Source of the DNA: Marinobacter xestospongiae
GTDB lineage: Bacteria > Pseudomonadota > Gammaproteobacteria > Pseudomonadales > Oleiphilaceae
DNA: 64,000 nucleotides
Direction of reading: 5' to 3'
NCBI RefSeq assembly: GCF_023156385.1
Contig: NZ_JAKZAK010000021.1
Coordinates: forward strand, 1-64,000
The notes under the pieces are model-generated. The model saw only the letters and a program-made list of their open reading frames with translations. It made no database searches and was not told the origin of the DNA. The position numbers and the translations under genes are program-made. Position 1 is the stretch's first letter. Each line of letters opens with the position of its first letter. Below are positions 1 through 8,879 of this stretch, piece by piece.

Positions 1-119
1 ACATCGGCACAGCGGCGCCTTGGTCAGAACCCTCAGAGACAAGCAGTAAGCTAACGAATTAACCAGACGGGACACTACGCTACCGCCGTTCCACTTCGCC
101 ACCCCGAGACCGTCGCCCC
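1..119. other. Leading intergenic stretch
   Basis: I see no gene, tRNA or clear promoter here. It is the upstream flank of the MATE transporter gene, and no good Shine-Dalgarno sequence precedes that start codon. Confidence 0.4.
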
Positions 120-1460
120 ATGTCCCAAACCGGCCTTTTCCCCCTGCGCCTGCCGGCGGTCGACCGTCGTCTTTGGGCCCTGGCCTGGCCGTTGATGCTG
201 ACCAATCTCACGGTGCCCCTGCTGGGGCTGGTGGATACCGCCGTGCTCGGCCATCTGGACCAGCCCGACTACCTTGGTGCGGTGGCCATCGGCGCCAACC
301 TGTTCACCCTGCTGTACTGGACCTTCGGCTTCATGCGGATGGGCACCACCGGGCTGGCAGCCCAGGCCTACGGCCGCCGCGATGACTTTGAGCAGACTGC
401 GCTGCTGGTACGTTCACTGGTGCTGGCACTGACCATTGGCGGCCTGCTGATCCTGCTGCATCAGCCGCTGATCCGGCTTGGTCTGTGGCTGATGAACCCC
501 AGTCCGGAGGTCACCGAACTGGCCCGCGACTACGCCGCCATCCGCATCTGGAGCGCCCCGGCAGTGCTGTGCCAGTACACCCTGGTGGGCTGGCTGATCG
601 GCACCCAGTACCCTCGCGGGCCAATGCTGATGCTGATTGCCGCCAATACCCTCAACATCCTGCTGGATCTGCTGTTCGTGACGGTTCTGGGCTGGTACAG
701 CAACGGCGTGGCCCTGGCCACCGTGGCAGCGGAGTACACCGCCTCCGGCCTCGGCTTCTGGCTGGTGCTGCGACGGGTGCCGGCAGGCCAGCGACTGGGC
801 CGGGCGCTGCTGGGCCGACTGGCGGACTACCGCCGCATCCTCCAGGTCAACCGCTATATCCTGGTGCGCACCGTCACCCTGCTGCTGGTGCTGGCGTTCT
901 TTACCGCCCAGGGCGCCCGCCAGGGCGATGTGGTCCTCGCCGCCAACGCGGTACTGATCACCTTCCTGATGGTCATCTCCAACGGCCTGGACGGCTTCGC
1001 CAACGCCGCCGAGGCGATGGTCGGGGAACGGGTGGGGCAGGGCGATCGCGACGGTTTCTACACCGTCTGCCGCAGCGCGCTGCGCTGGACCTTATGGGGG
1101 TCGGTGCTGTTTACCGTGGTGTTCGTGGCCGCCGGCCCCTGGCTGATCAGCCTGCTCACCAGCATCGATTCCGTGCGCCACACCGCCTGGCACTACCTGC
1201 CCTGGCTCTGGTGTCTGCCGCTTGCTGCCATGGGCGGGTTCCTGCTGGACGGCATCTTCATTGGCGCCACCCGCACCCGGGAGATGCAGAACACCATGCT
1301 GTTCTCGGCCCTGGTGGTGTTTCTGCCGCTGTGGTGGCTGACCACCGACTGGGGCAACCATGGGCTGTGGTTTGCGCTCATTGGTCTGATGCTGGCCCGG
1401 GCCGGCAGCATGGCCTGGCTGTTCCATCGGCATCACCAAAATGAAACCTGGTTCACATAA
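120..1460 (+). CDS. MATE family efflux transporter, DinF-like
   Basis: A 446-residue inner-membrane protein with about twelve hydrophobic segments in two similar halves, as in the MATE (multidrug and toxin extrusion) family. The N-terminal run WPLMLTNLTVPLLGLVDTAV, followed by a GH(L) and later an NAAEAMVG motif, is typical of the DinF branch, which exchanges cationic or oxidising compounds for H+ or Na+. The family is known to export drugs and metabolites; the substrate here cannot be read from sequence. The gene stands alone, with a 148-bp gap before the next gene. The first ATG gives full family length, although its ribosome binding site is weak. Confidence 0.9.
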   Translation: MSQTGLFPLRLPAVDRRLWALAWPLMLTNLTVPLLGLVDTAVLGHLDQPDYLGAVAIGANLFTLLYWTFGFMRMGTTGLAAQAYGRRDDFEQTALLVRSLVLALTIGGLLILLHQPLIRLGLWLMNPSPEVTELARDYAAIRIWSAPAVLCQYTLVGWLIGTQYPRGPMLMLIAANTLNILLDLLFVTVLGWYSNGVALATVAAEYTASGLGFWLVLRRVPAGQRLGRALLGRLADYRRILQVNRYILVRTVTLLLVLAFFTAQGARQGDVVLAANAVLITFLMVISNGLDGFANAAEAMVGERVGQGDRDGFYTVCRSALRWTLWGSVLFTVVFVAAGPWLISLLTSIDSVRHTAWHYLPWLWCLPLAAMGGFLLDGIFIGATRTREMQNTMLFSALVVFLPLWWLTTDWGNHGLWFALIGLMLARAGSMAWLFHRHHQNETWFT

Positions 1461-1608
1461 ACCGCCGCGACAGGCAGTTTGGTGAAAACCAACTACACTT
1501 GCTTCAGGAGGCCAGCAACCAGTTCTGGAAACGGCCCGACGGCAGGCATGACGTGGTAGCCAGCCCGTTCGCCTGGAGCATCGACAGCACCGAACAAGGG
1601 GAGGCGCC

Positions 1609-2292
1609 TTGCGACCCTACTCCGTTCAGTTAACGGCATCTCCTGATATGACACCAGCAGTAGTGCTCGACATCATTGACCAGGCGCGTCGGCAGGAAGC
1701 CCGTTCCGGTGAGTTTTTCCGGCTTTTGAGACTCAAGGCGGAAGAGCTGCCTGACAGCATCGCGGTGGAGGGTTACCAGCCCGCCACCTGCCTGTTCCAG
1801 TTCGCCCTGGAGTACATCGAGATGGCGCCCCGGCTGATCGACTTCGTCGATACCTGCGCCAGCGATGCCGGCTGTGCCGATCTGTTCGTCCCGTTCATCG
1901 ACGCCGCCACCCGGTACTTCACCCAGCCGTCGCCGCTGTTGGCCCGCTACGAGGGCCTGGACAGCCTGCTGGTGCGCTCCTATCTGTGCCACCGGCTGAT
2001 GGAGGAAATGTATGAGAACAATCGTTCCACCCGCTCCAGCCAGCTGGTGGACATGGAGGCCACCCGGGCCAACCTGTTGGTACATCAGCTGATTGGGGAG
2101 CCATTCTCCAACGAGCTGGATCAGTCCATCGTGGTGACGGTGATGCAGATTGCCGGCACCCCGGATTACTACGAGCTGGACCTCAATCCCTTCGTCCAGC
2201 AGGCCCGCCAGGACGCCTGGGACTGGATGCGGGACTACTGGGAGAACCTGTTGGTCCGCAACCACATCCGCTTCTCCCTGGGAACGCTCTGA
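1609..2292 (+). CDS. Hypothetical protein, TTG start
   Basis: I do not recognise this 227-residue protein. It looks soluble, acidic and mostly helical, with many Leu, Glu and aromatic residues and no signal peptide, membrane span or obvious catalytic motif. The start was chosen as TTG because a strong Shine-Dalgarno run (AAGGGGAGG) ends a few bases upstream. The first in-frame ATG (1648) has none. It ends 29 bp before the cupredoxin gene, so it may be the first gene of the 1609-6684 transcription unit. Its role is unknown. Confidence 0.65.
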   Translation: MRPYSVQLTASPDMTPAVVLDIIDQARRQEARSGEFFRLLRLKAEELPDSIAVEGYQPATCLFQFALEYIEMAPRLIDFVDTCASDAGCADLFVPFIDAATRYFTQPSPLLARYEGLDSLLVRSYLCHRLMEEMYENNRSTRSSQLVDMEATRANLLVHQLIGEPFSNELDQSIVVTVMQIAGTPDYYELDLNPFVQQARQDAWDWMRDYWENLLVRNHIRFSLGTL

Positions 2293-2321
2293 CCCCCGGT
2301 CCCGACAGGAAGCCGACGGCC

Positions 2322-2993
2322 ATGACACCACCGCCCATGCGCACCAGCCGATGCGGCCTCTTGCTCCTGTGCTGGCTGTTGTTGGCAGCTACCTGGTCGG
2401 CCACGGCACTGGCCAGTGGTCTGACCCTGCGCTTTGTCGACGCCGGCAGCGGTGAACCGGTGTCGGACGTGGTGGTGGTCGCGGTCTCACCGTCGGAACC
2501 CAACCCGGTCAAGGCCGAAATCGAGCAGCGCGACCGCCAGTTCCGGCCCGGAGTGCTCACCGTACCGGTCGGATCAACCGTGGACTTTCCCAACCGCGAC
2601 GACACCCAACACCACGTCTACTCCTTCTCACCCGCCAAACCGTTCGAACTGAAACTGTACGCCGACCGGCCCGAGGCCCCCATCCGCTTCGATACTACCG
2701 GCGTGGTGGAGCTGGGCTGCAACATTCACGACCACATGCAGGGGTTTGTGCTGGTGACCGAGGCCGCTCAGTCCTGGCGCTCCGGCGCCGCCGGGCTGGT
2801 CACCCTGCCCAGCCCCAAGGCACCGCTGACCCTGCGCTACTGGCATCGGCGGCTGCCGGACAACACCCGGTTCCAGCCACTCACCCTGGGTGAACCGTTG
2901 CCCGCCCACCATCGGATCGCCCTGGAACTGCAACCACCGCCCCCGGCCAACAACGCTCTCGACCGGCTGCAACAGCGGTTCCGGGAGCTGTAG
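2322..2993 (+). CDS. Exported plastocyanin-like (cupredoxin) protein
   Basis: A 223-residue protein with an N-terminal signal peptide of about 31 residues, then a beta-rich domain. Visible type-1 copper ligands are a His in DDTQHHVYSF (about residue 94) and the cluster GCNIHDHM (about residues 131-138), which supplies Cys, His and Met. Database relatives are often labelled methylamine utilization protein, but no methylamine genes are nearby. The C-terminal third is not recognisable. The stop codon directly abuts the ATG of the EAL gene, so the two are almost certainly co-transcribed and perhaps functionally coupled. A role as periplasmic copper redox or sensing partner of the membrane EAL protein is inference. 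Confidence 0.82.
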   Translation: MTPPPMRTSRCGLLLLCWLLLAATWSATALASGLTLRFVDAGSGEPVSDVVVVAVSPSEPNPVKAEIEQRDRQFRPGVLTVPVGSTVDFPNRDDTQHHVYSFSPAKPFELKLYADRPEAPIRFDTTGVVELGCNIHDHMQGFVLVTEAAQSWRSGAAGLVTLPSPKAPLTLRYWHRRLPDNTRFQPLTLGEPLPAHHRIALELQPPPPANNALDRLQQRFREL

Positions 2994-5354
2994 ATGCTGA
3001 GGGTGGGGGAGATCGGATTCCGCGGCCGTCTGGTACTGACGCTGACCACCCTGGTTATCCTGGTGGGGTTGTCCATTGGCGTGCTGACGATGGTGCAGCT
3101 GTTTGAAGATGAGAAGCAGCGGGCCATCGCCCAATTGACCGTTGCCGAGCGGGTGGTGAAGGCGGTGCTGGAGAACCGCGCCGACACCCTCCAGAACCAG
3201 CTTGAACTGGTGAGCCAGGACTTCGGCTTCCGTGCAGCGATAGCCAGTGGCGAACGTGCCACCCTCGACAGCGCGCTGGCCAACCACAGCCAACGCGCCG
3301 GTGCCGATCTTGCCCTGGTGCTGGACCGCAACAACCGGCTGCTGGCAGCCACCCAGGCCCTTGGCGCGGAACTGCCGGCGCCCTTCCTGACGCTGTTGGA
3401 CGCCACCGTGCCTCCGGCAAACAATCGCGGCTTTCTGGCCTGGGGCGGCGACGGCTACGAGATGCTGCTGATCCCCATTGAAGCGGCCGGACTGCGGGCC
3501 CGACTGCTGGCGGGTTTCAAGCTCAATGCCGCACTCACCAGCAACATTCGCCGGCTGGCCGGCACCGACATCGCCTTTCGCCACCATGACCACTCAACCG
3601 GCATCGATCAACTGCTCGCCAGCAGCCTGGCCAACCCACCACCATTGCTGCACAGTCACGAGCGCGACCTGCCCCACAACGACATCCATTTCTTCCAACG
3701 GCTGATTCATCTGGGACAGACCGGGGATGAGGACTTTGACGCCATTCTGATGATCGATCGGCGGGACGCCCTGAACAGCTATCGCCAGCAGGCCATCAAG
3801 ATCTCGGCACTGATCGGCACCAGTCTGCTGCTGGCCATTGTGATTGCGGTGCTGGCGGCCCGGGCACTGGGTAAGCCGATTCTGTCCCTGGCCCACTACG
3901 CCGCCGACATTGGCGACAACCTCAACCCACGGGCACCGGCCACCCCAAGCTACGGTGAACTGGCGGTACTGGAAGACACCCTGGAGAAGATGCAGCGCAA
4001 GATCCTGCAGCGGGAACAGCGCATCGAATTTGCCGCCAGCCATGACGAGATCACCGGCCTGCTCAACCGACTGGCCATGGTGCAGGCGCTGCGCAAACGC
4101 CTGGAAAGAGGCGATGAGGTCACGGTGGTGGGCATGTCGGTACAGGCCCTGAGCGAGATCAACGACACCCTGGGGCTGAGTTTCGGTGACAAAGTGCTGA
4201 CAGCTACCGGACTGCGCCTGCAAAGCCAGGTGCCACCCCCGGCAATCTTTGCCCGCACCGGGGCCAACGAGTTCGTCGCGCTGCAGGAGCGGCTCGACGG
4301 CCACCGTCTGGAAAACCTGATCAAGGCTCTCAAAGCCAATGCCGAACAGCCGCTGCAGATCGAGCAGACCCCGTTCTCGGTGCAGTGCCGGTTTGCGGTG
4401 CTCCAGGTCCCACGGGATGCCACCACCGTGGATGAAATTCGCCGCCGGCTCAACCTGACCCTGGAAGCCGCCGGCCATCGCAGCGACCGGGTGGCCTTCT
4501 ACACCCCCGGCGAGGACGAGTTCCGGCTGCGGGAGCTGCGGCTGATCCAGGAGCTGCAAAGCGCCATCCGCAACGACGGCCTGCACATGCATTACCAGCC
4601 CAAGGTGGCATTCGACAGTGGCGAGCTGGTGCAGGTGGAGGCGCTGGTACGGTGGGTGCACCCGGAATATGGCTTCATCTCACCGGACGAGTTCATCCTG
4701 CTGGCGGAACGGTCCGGCCAGATTCACGAGCTGACCCGCTACATCCTCGGCCAGATTGCCCGCGATGCCAGCCAGTGGTGGTATCGCGGCCTGCAGATCG
4801 GCCCTGCCATCAACCTGTCGGCACTGGACCTGTCCCGTCCCGAACTGGTGGACGACGTGCTGGCCATATTCGCCAACTATCCCGGCGGGCTGTCGTCCGT
4901 GACCATGGAAGTCACCGAAAGCGCGGTGATGGAGGACACCGTCACCGCCCTGGAAACCCTCACCCGGCTGCGCAAGGCCGGGGTGAAACTGTCCATCGAC
5001 GATTTCGGCACCGGGCATTCCTCGCTGTCCCAGTTACGCAAGCTACCGGTACAGGAGCTGAAGATCGACAAATCCTTTGTGCTCGATCTGCAGGAAGACG
5101 ATCAGGATCAGTGGATTGTCCGCTCCACCATCAACATGGCCCACGGCCTGGGGCTGCGGGTAGTGGCGGAGGGTATTGAGAACCTGACCAGCTGGCAGCT
5201 GCTGCAAAGCTGGGGCTGTGACCTGGGGCAGGGCTATTTCCTGGCCCGCCCCATGCCGGCGGATGAGCTGGCCGGCTGGGTACGAACCCTGGCGGAGAGC
5301 CGCGATGCCCTGATCCCCCACACCAACACCGAGCCGACGGAGTCCGACTCATGA
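2994..5354 (+). CDS. Membrane GGDEF-EAL protein, probable c-di-GMP phosphodiesterase
   Basis: A 786-residue protein. It has a first membrane span at about 12-34, a periplasmic sensor region of about 225 residues, a second span at about 262-285, then HAMP-like, GGDEF and EAL domains. The GGDEF motif is degenerate (RTGANEF, near 422), so cyclase activity is unlikely. The EAL domain keeps EALVRW (near 549), the metal-binding DDFGTGHSS (near 668), a KIDKSF run and EGIEN, so c-di-GMP hydrolysis is expected. The GGDEF remnant may bind GTP as an allosteric input. It starts one base after the cupredoxin stop and overlaps the next gene by 4 bp (ATGA). The periplasmic domain could sense a signal delivered by the cupredoxin. 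Confidence 0.9.
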   Translation: MLRVGEIGFRGRLVLTLTTLVILVGLSIGVLTMVQLFEDEKQRAIAQLTVAERVVKAVLENRADTLQNQLELVSQDFGFRAAIASGERATLDSALANHSQRAGADLALVLDRNNRLLAATQALGAELPAPFLTLLDATVPPANNRGFLAWGGDGYEMLLIPIEAAGLRARLLAGFKLNAALTSNIRRLAGTDIAFRHHDHSTGIDQLLASSLANPPPLLHSHERDLPHNDIHFFQRLIHLGQTGDEDFDAILMIDRRDALNSYRQQAIKISALIGTSLLLAIVIAVLAARALGKPILSLAHYAADIGDNLNPRAPATPSYGELAVLEDTLEKMQRKILQREQRIEFAASHDEITGLLNRLAMVQALRKRLERGDEVTVVGMSVQALSEINDTLGLSFGDKVLTATGLRLQSQVPPPAIFARTGANEFVALQERLDGHRLENLIKALKANAEQPLQIEQTPFSVQCRFAVLQVPRDATTVDEIRRRLNLTLEAAGHRSDRVAFYTPGEDEFRLRELRLIQELQSAIRNDGLHMHYQPKVAFDSGELVQVEALVRWVHPEYGFISPDEFILLAERSGQIHELTRYILGQIARDASQWWYRGLQIGPAINLSALDLSRPELVDDVLAIFANYPGGLSSVTMEVTESAVMEDTVTALETLTRLRKAGVKLSIDDFGTGHSSLSQLRKLPVQELKIDKSFVLDLQEDDQDQWIVRSTINMAHGLGLRVVAEGIENLTSWQLLQSWGCDLGQGYFLARPMPADELAGWVRTLAESRDALIPHTNTEPTESDS

Positions 5355-6226
5355 CGGCCTTTCGCCTGGTGCTTGCCTGCCTGACCCTGCTGCTGAGCAC
5401 CGCCGGTCAGGCCAGTCCGGGCAGCCGGCTGTGGGCCACCGGGGGCGTCACCACCATTGACGGCAGTGCCGGCGGTGGCCTGGTGCCCTGGGCCCTGCTC
5501 AGCGGTTACGCCAGTGATCGGGAATGGGGCGGTACTCTGGCGTTGTCCCGGCTGGAAAGCGACGACTACAGCCTCGATGTGGCCGCCGCCTCATTCAACT
5601 GGCGTAACCGCCTGGAGCTGAGCATCGGTCGCCAGACCCTGGACCTGGACAGCCTGGTCTTCGCCCTCAAGGAGGATTTCGGCCTGGAGCAGGACCAGCT
5701 GCGCCAGGACATCGTCGGTGCCAAACTGAGGCTTTGGGGAGACGTGCTCTACAGCCCTCTGGGGCAATGGTCCCTGGGCCTGCAGCACAAACGCAACCGG
5801 ACCTTCCTGGTGCCCGAAGCCATCGGCGCCCGGGACGACCAGGGAACCGATGTCTACCTCAGCGCCAGCAAACTGCTGTTTGCCGCGGTGCTTGATCGCA
5901 ACCTGCTGCTCAACGCTACGGTGCGGGCCACGCGGGCCAATCAGGGCGGTCTGCTGGGGTTTGGCGGTGACCGTAACAACGACCATGAACTGATGGCCGA
6001 GGCCAGCGTCGGGGTGTTCCTGAACCGGCACTGGCTGGTGGGCCTGGAATATCGCCAGAAGCCCGACAACCTGACGTTCGCCGACGAGCAGGACTGGTGG
6101 GACCTGTTCCTGGCCTGGGTGCCGGACCGCCGGCTGGCGGTCACCGCCGCCTGGGTCGACCTCGGTGACATTGCCGGCCTGCAGCACCAGCAAGGTGCCT
6201 ATGTGTCGCTGCAGGTCAGCTTCTGA
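5351..6226 (+). CDS. DUF3034-like outer-membrane protein
   Basis: A 291-residue protein with a signal peptide ending near STAGQA (residue 22). The mature part is rich in alternating beta strands with aromatic ends and finishes with VSLQVSF, a terminal Phe typical of outer-membrane barrels. The GSAGGGLVPWA stretch resembles the DUF3034 family. Function is unknown. Its start overlaps the EAL gene stop in an ATGA, implying translational coupling. A pore or surface partner for the upstream cupredoxin/EAL pair is inferred only from gene order. Confidence 0.75.
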   Translation: MTAFRLVLACLTLLLSTAGQASPGSRLWATGGVTTIDGSAGGGLVPWALLSGYASDREWGGTLALSRLESDDYSLDVAAASFNWRNRLELSIGRQTLDLDSLVFALKEDFGLEQDQLRQDIVGAKLRLWGDVLYSPLGQWSLGLQHKRNRTFLVPEAIGARDDQGTDVYLSASKLLFAAVLDRNLLLNATVRATRANQGGLLGFGGDRNNDHELMAEASVGVFLNRHWLVGLEYRQKPDNLTFADEQDWWDLFLAWVPDRRLAVTAAWVDLGDIAGLQHQQGAYVSLQVSF

Positions 6227-6249
6227 CCGCCACCAAGCAGGAGGACGCC

Positions 6250-6684
6250 ATGACCCCCATTCGCCCCTGGCTGCTGATCCTGATACTGGCCGTCACGGCA
6301 GGCTGCCAGACACCGGTCGCAGCGCCGGACGACACCCTCTACCAGGATCTGGGTGCCCGCAGCGGCATCGCCGACGTGGTGGAGGAGTTGCTGTACCTGA
6401 TCGTTGACGACGACCGCATCAACCGCCAGTTCCGCGGCCTCGACGTGGTCAGCTTCCACCGCCACCTCACCGACCAGTTGTGTCAGCTCGCCGGCGGCCC
6501 CTGTACCTACAGCGGTCGCGCCATGCGCCCCCTGCACGCCGAGATGGCCATCACCGACACCGAGTTCAACGCGCTGACGGAGAACCTAGTACTGGCGATG
6601 GAACGCAACGGCATAGCCACCGGCGTCCAGAACCGGCTGCTGGCGCGGCTGATAGCGCTGTATCCGGAGGTTCGTAATCTTTGA
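6250..6684 (+). CDS. Lipoprotein with group 1 truncated haemoglobin fold
   Basis: A 144-residue protein with a lipoprotein signal peptide and lipobox (TAGC, Cys19). The rest matches short 2-on-2 globins: LYQDLGARSGIADVVEELL at the N-terminus, a candidate proximal haem His in RPLHAEM (about residue 96), and the C-terminal helix with NRLLARL. Group 1 truncated globins bind O2 or NO. Most are cytosolic, so a lipid-anchored periplasmic one is unusual. A good ribosome binding site (AGGAGG) precedes the ATG, 23 bp after the DUF3034 gene, so it is probably the last gene of this operon. It could be a gas-binding sensor for the cluster. Confidence 0.82.
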   Translation: MTPIRPWLLILILAVTAGCQTPVAAPDDTLYQDLGARSGIADVVEELLYLIVDDDRINRQFRGLDVVSFHRHLTDQLCQLAGGPCTYSGRAMRPLHAEMAITDTEFNALTENLVLAMERNGIATGVQNRLLARLIALYPEVRNL

Positions 6685-6756
6685 CAGCCAAGACGCCCGC
6701 GGTAAGCTAGACAGGTCTATAACCCTTCACTGCGCCGCCGTCACTAGGAGACCCCC

Positions 6757-7143
6757 TTGCTGGATAACGCCGATCTGGGAAAACTGATCATTCGCCTGAC
6801 CCTGGGCTGCCTGCTGCTGTTCCACGGCATTGCCAAGCTGCTCAACGGTGTTGGTTTCATCGAAGGCCAACTGGCCAGCCATGGTCTGCCGACCGTGCTT
6901 GCCTACGGCGTCTATATTGGCGAGATCCTGGCGCCGTTGATGGTGATCCTGGGCTACCAGACCCGCATCGGGGCACTGATCATCGTGTTCAACATGCTGG
7001 TAGCCATCGCGCTGGTCCACACCCATGAGCTGCTGGCGCTGAGTCGCAGCGGGGGCTGGGCGCTGGAGCTGCAGGGCTTCTTCCTGTTCACTGCATTGGC
7101 GGTGATTTTCCTCGGCCCCGGTCGCTACAAACTTAAGAACTGA
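6757..7143 (+). CDS. DoxX family membrane protein
   Basis: A 128-residue inner-membrane protein with four hydrophobic segments. The pattern RLTLGCLLLFHGIAKLLNG, followed by a second span with GYQTRIGAL, is typical of DoxX. Members occur in redox, thiosulfate and quinone contexts, but no single function is established. The start is TTG, supported by TAGGAG seven bases upstream. It is followed 16 bp later by the DUF1653 gene, so the two are probably co-transcribed. Confidence 0.85.
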   Translation: MLDNADLGKLIIRLTLGCLLLFHGIAKLLNGVGFIEGQLASHGLPTVLAYGVYIGEILAPLMVILGYQTRIGALIIVFNMLVAIALVHTHELLALSRSGGWALELQGFFLFTALAVIFLGPGRYKLKN

Positions 7144-7159
7144 GCAAGGCCATCATATT

Positions 7160-7399
7160 ATGACCCCATCCGTCGCCATCGGCCGCTACCGCCACTATAA
7201 GGGCCGGGATTACGAAGTGCTGGGCGTGGCCCGTCACAGCGAAACCGAAGAGCCACTGGTGGTCTACCGCTGCCTCTACGGTGACAACAGCCTGTGGGTC
7301 CGCCCGCTGTCGATGTTCCGGGAAACCGTGGAAGTCGCCGGCGAACTGGTGCCACGATTCGCTTACCAGGGGCCCATGCTGAACCCCAACGCCGACTGA
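7160..7399 (+). CDS. DUF1653 domain protein
   Basis: A 79-residue protein consisting almost entirely of a DUF1653 domain: an N-terminal GRYRHYKGRDYEVLG followed by LVVYRCLYGD and the basic/aromatic end. The family is small, cytosolic and of unknown function. The length fits the family. It lies 16 bp after doxX and is followed by a hairpin. Confidence 0.88.
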   Translation: MTPSVAIGRYRHYKGRDYEVLGVARHSETEEPLVVYRCLYGDNSLWVRPLSMFRETVEVAGELVPRFAYQGPMLNPNAD

Positions 7400-7410
7400 A
7401 GCGTCCACCG

Positions 7411-7432
7411 CCCCCGCTTTGACTCGCGGGGG
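7411..7432 (+). terminator. Hairpin after the DUF1653 gene
   Basis: A 7-bp stem (CCCCCGC/GCGGGGG) with an 8-base loop lies 11 bp after the stop codon. There is no U-run, so it may be a weak or Rho-assisted terminator. Confidence 0.4.
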
Positions 7433-7518
7433 CAAATCCTGCACATTACCGCCCCGTCACTTTTGTCCACGGGGCCCGCCGGCACGGCCAAGGCTCCGAC
7501 CAACACCCGGAGTCTGCC

Positions 7519-8841
7519 ATGAATGCCGTTGTTGCCGCGGTCGGGATCATGCTCGTACTGAGCCTGTGCCGCATTCACGTCGTCGTTGCCCTGATCATCG
7601 GCGCCATTGCCGGTGGCCTGATCAGCGGCCTGTCTCTCGAAGCCACCATTGACGCCTTCAACAGTGGTCTCGGCGGTGGCGCCACAGTGGCGCTGTCCTA
7701 CGCCACCCTGGGCGCGTTCGCCGTGGCCATCGGCAAGTCCGGTCTGGCCCACGCCCTGGCCGATAAAGCCCTGGCGCTGGTGGGCCGACAGGACGACGGC
7801 AAGGCCGTTACCGGTATCCGCCTGCTGATCGTGGGCCTGCTGATCGCCGTGGCGATGTCGTCCCAGAACATTCTGCCGATCCACATTGCCTTTATTCCGT
7901 TGGTGGTGCCGCCGCTGCTGTACGTGATGGCGAAACTGCGGATGGATCGCCGGCTGGTGGCCTGTGTCCTGACCTTCGGCCTGATCACCCCCTACATGTT
8001 CCTGCCGGTGGGTTTCGGTGGCATCTATCTGAATGAGATCCTGCTGGCCAACGTCAACGACAACGGTGTTGCCACCGACGGCCTCAATGTCATGTCCGCC
8101 ATGGCGCTGCCGGCCCTGGGCATGCTCACCGGCCTGCTGGTGGCGGTGTTTGTCAGCTACCGCGGCAACCGCGACTACGACCTGGAGGCCATTGGCCAGA
8201 CCGAGCGGGTAGACGTCAGTTACAGCGGCCGCACCCTGGTGATGGCACTGGTGGCCATTGTCGCCGCGTTCGTGGTGCAACTGTGGCTGGGCTCCATGAT
8301 CCTCGGCGCGCTGACCGGCTTTGTGCTGTTCAACCTGTCCGGCGTGGTGAAGTGGAAGGAGGCCGACGACCTGTTCACCGAAGGCATGAAGATGCTGGCG
8401 ATGATCGGTTTCATCATGATCGCCGCTTCCGGCTTTGCCGAAGTGATGCGGGAAACCGGCGAAATCGCCTCACTGGTGGAAGGCTCGGTCGCAGCCATTG
8501 GTGACAACAAGGCGCTGGCTGCCTTGCTGATGCTGGTGGTGGGGCTGCTGATCACCATGGGGATCGGCTCGTCGTTCTCCACCATTCCCATCATCGCCGC
8601 CCTGTACGTGCCGCTGGCCCTGGAGATGGGCTTCAGCCCGCTCGCCATCCTGGCACTGGTGGGCACCGCAGGCGCCCTGGGGGATGCCGGTTCCCCGGCG
8701 TCGGACTCCACCCTCGGCCCCACCGCCGGCCTCAACGTCGACGGCCAGCACAACCACATCTGGGACACCGTGGTGCCCACGTTCCTGCACTACAACCTGC
8801 CGCTGCTGGTGTTTGGCTGGCTCGCGGCAATGGTGCTCTGA
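7519..8841 (+). CDS. Na+/H+ antiporter family transporter
   Basis: A 440-residue polytopic membrane protein with about eleven or twelve spans. The N-terminal [12 protein letters not shown], the [16 protein letters not shown] region and the [19 protein letters not shown] stretch near the C-terminus fit the IT-superfamily Na+/H+ antiporter group (NhaC-related, YuiF-like) rather than NhaA or NhaB. Some members are annotated as amino-acid exchangers, so the substrate is not certain. GGAG lies just upstream of the ATG. It converges with the aminopropyltransferase gene across a 38-bp gap that holds a hairpin. Confidence 0.82.
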   Translation: MNAVVAAVGIMLVLSLCRIHVVVALIIGAIAGGLISGLSLEATIDAFNSGLGGGATVALSYATLGAFAVAIGKSGLAHALADKALALVGRQDDGKAVTGIRLLIVGLLIAVAMSSQNILPIHIAFIPLVVPPLLYVMAKLRMDRRLVACVLTFGLITPYMFLPVGFGGIYLNEILLANVNDNGVATDGLNVMSAMALPALGMLTGLLVAVFVSYRGNRDYDLEAIGQTERVDVSYSGRTLVMALVAIVAAFVVQLWLGSMILGALTGFVLFNLSGVVKWKEADDLFTEGMKMLAMIGFIMIAASGFAEVMRETGEIASLVEGSVAAIGDNKALAALLMLVVGLLITMGIGSSFSTIPIIAALYVPLALEMGFSPLAILALVGTAGALGDAGSPASDSTLGPTAGLNVDGQHNHIWDTVVPTFLHYNLPLLVFGWLAAMVL

Positions 8842-8843
8842 CG

Positions 8844-8868
8844 CGCCAGTGTCCCGATGGCACTGGCG
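8844..8868. terminator. Bidirectional hairpin between converging genes
   Basis: Perfect 8-bp arms CGCCAGTG and CACTGGCG flank a 9-base loop, between the stops of the antiporter and aminopropyltransferase genes. No U-run is present on either side. Position is the main support. Confidence 0.5.
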
Positions 8869-8879
8869 GTGGATCGCCG

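Noticed and set aside
2322..2993. Methylamine-utilisation function for the cupredoxin
   Set aside because: Only the inherited database label suggests it. No mau genes are nearby and the context is signalling-like.
4200..4300. Active diguanylate cyclase site in the EAL protein
   Set aside because: The expected GGDEF/GGEEF is GANEF, which should not support catalysis.
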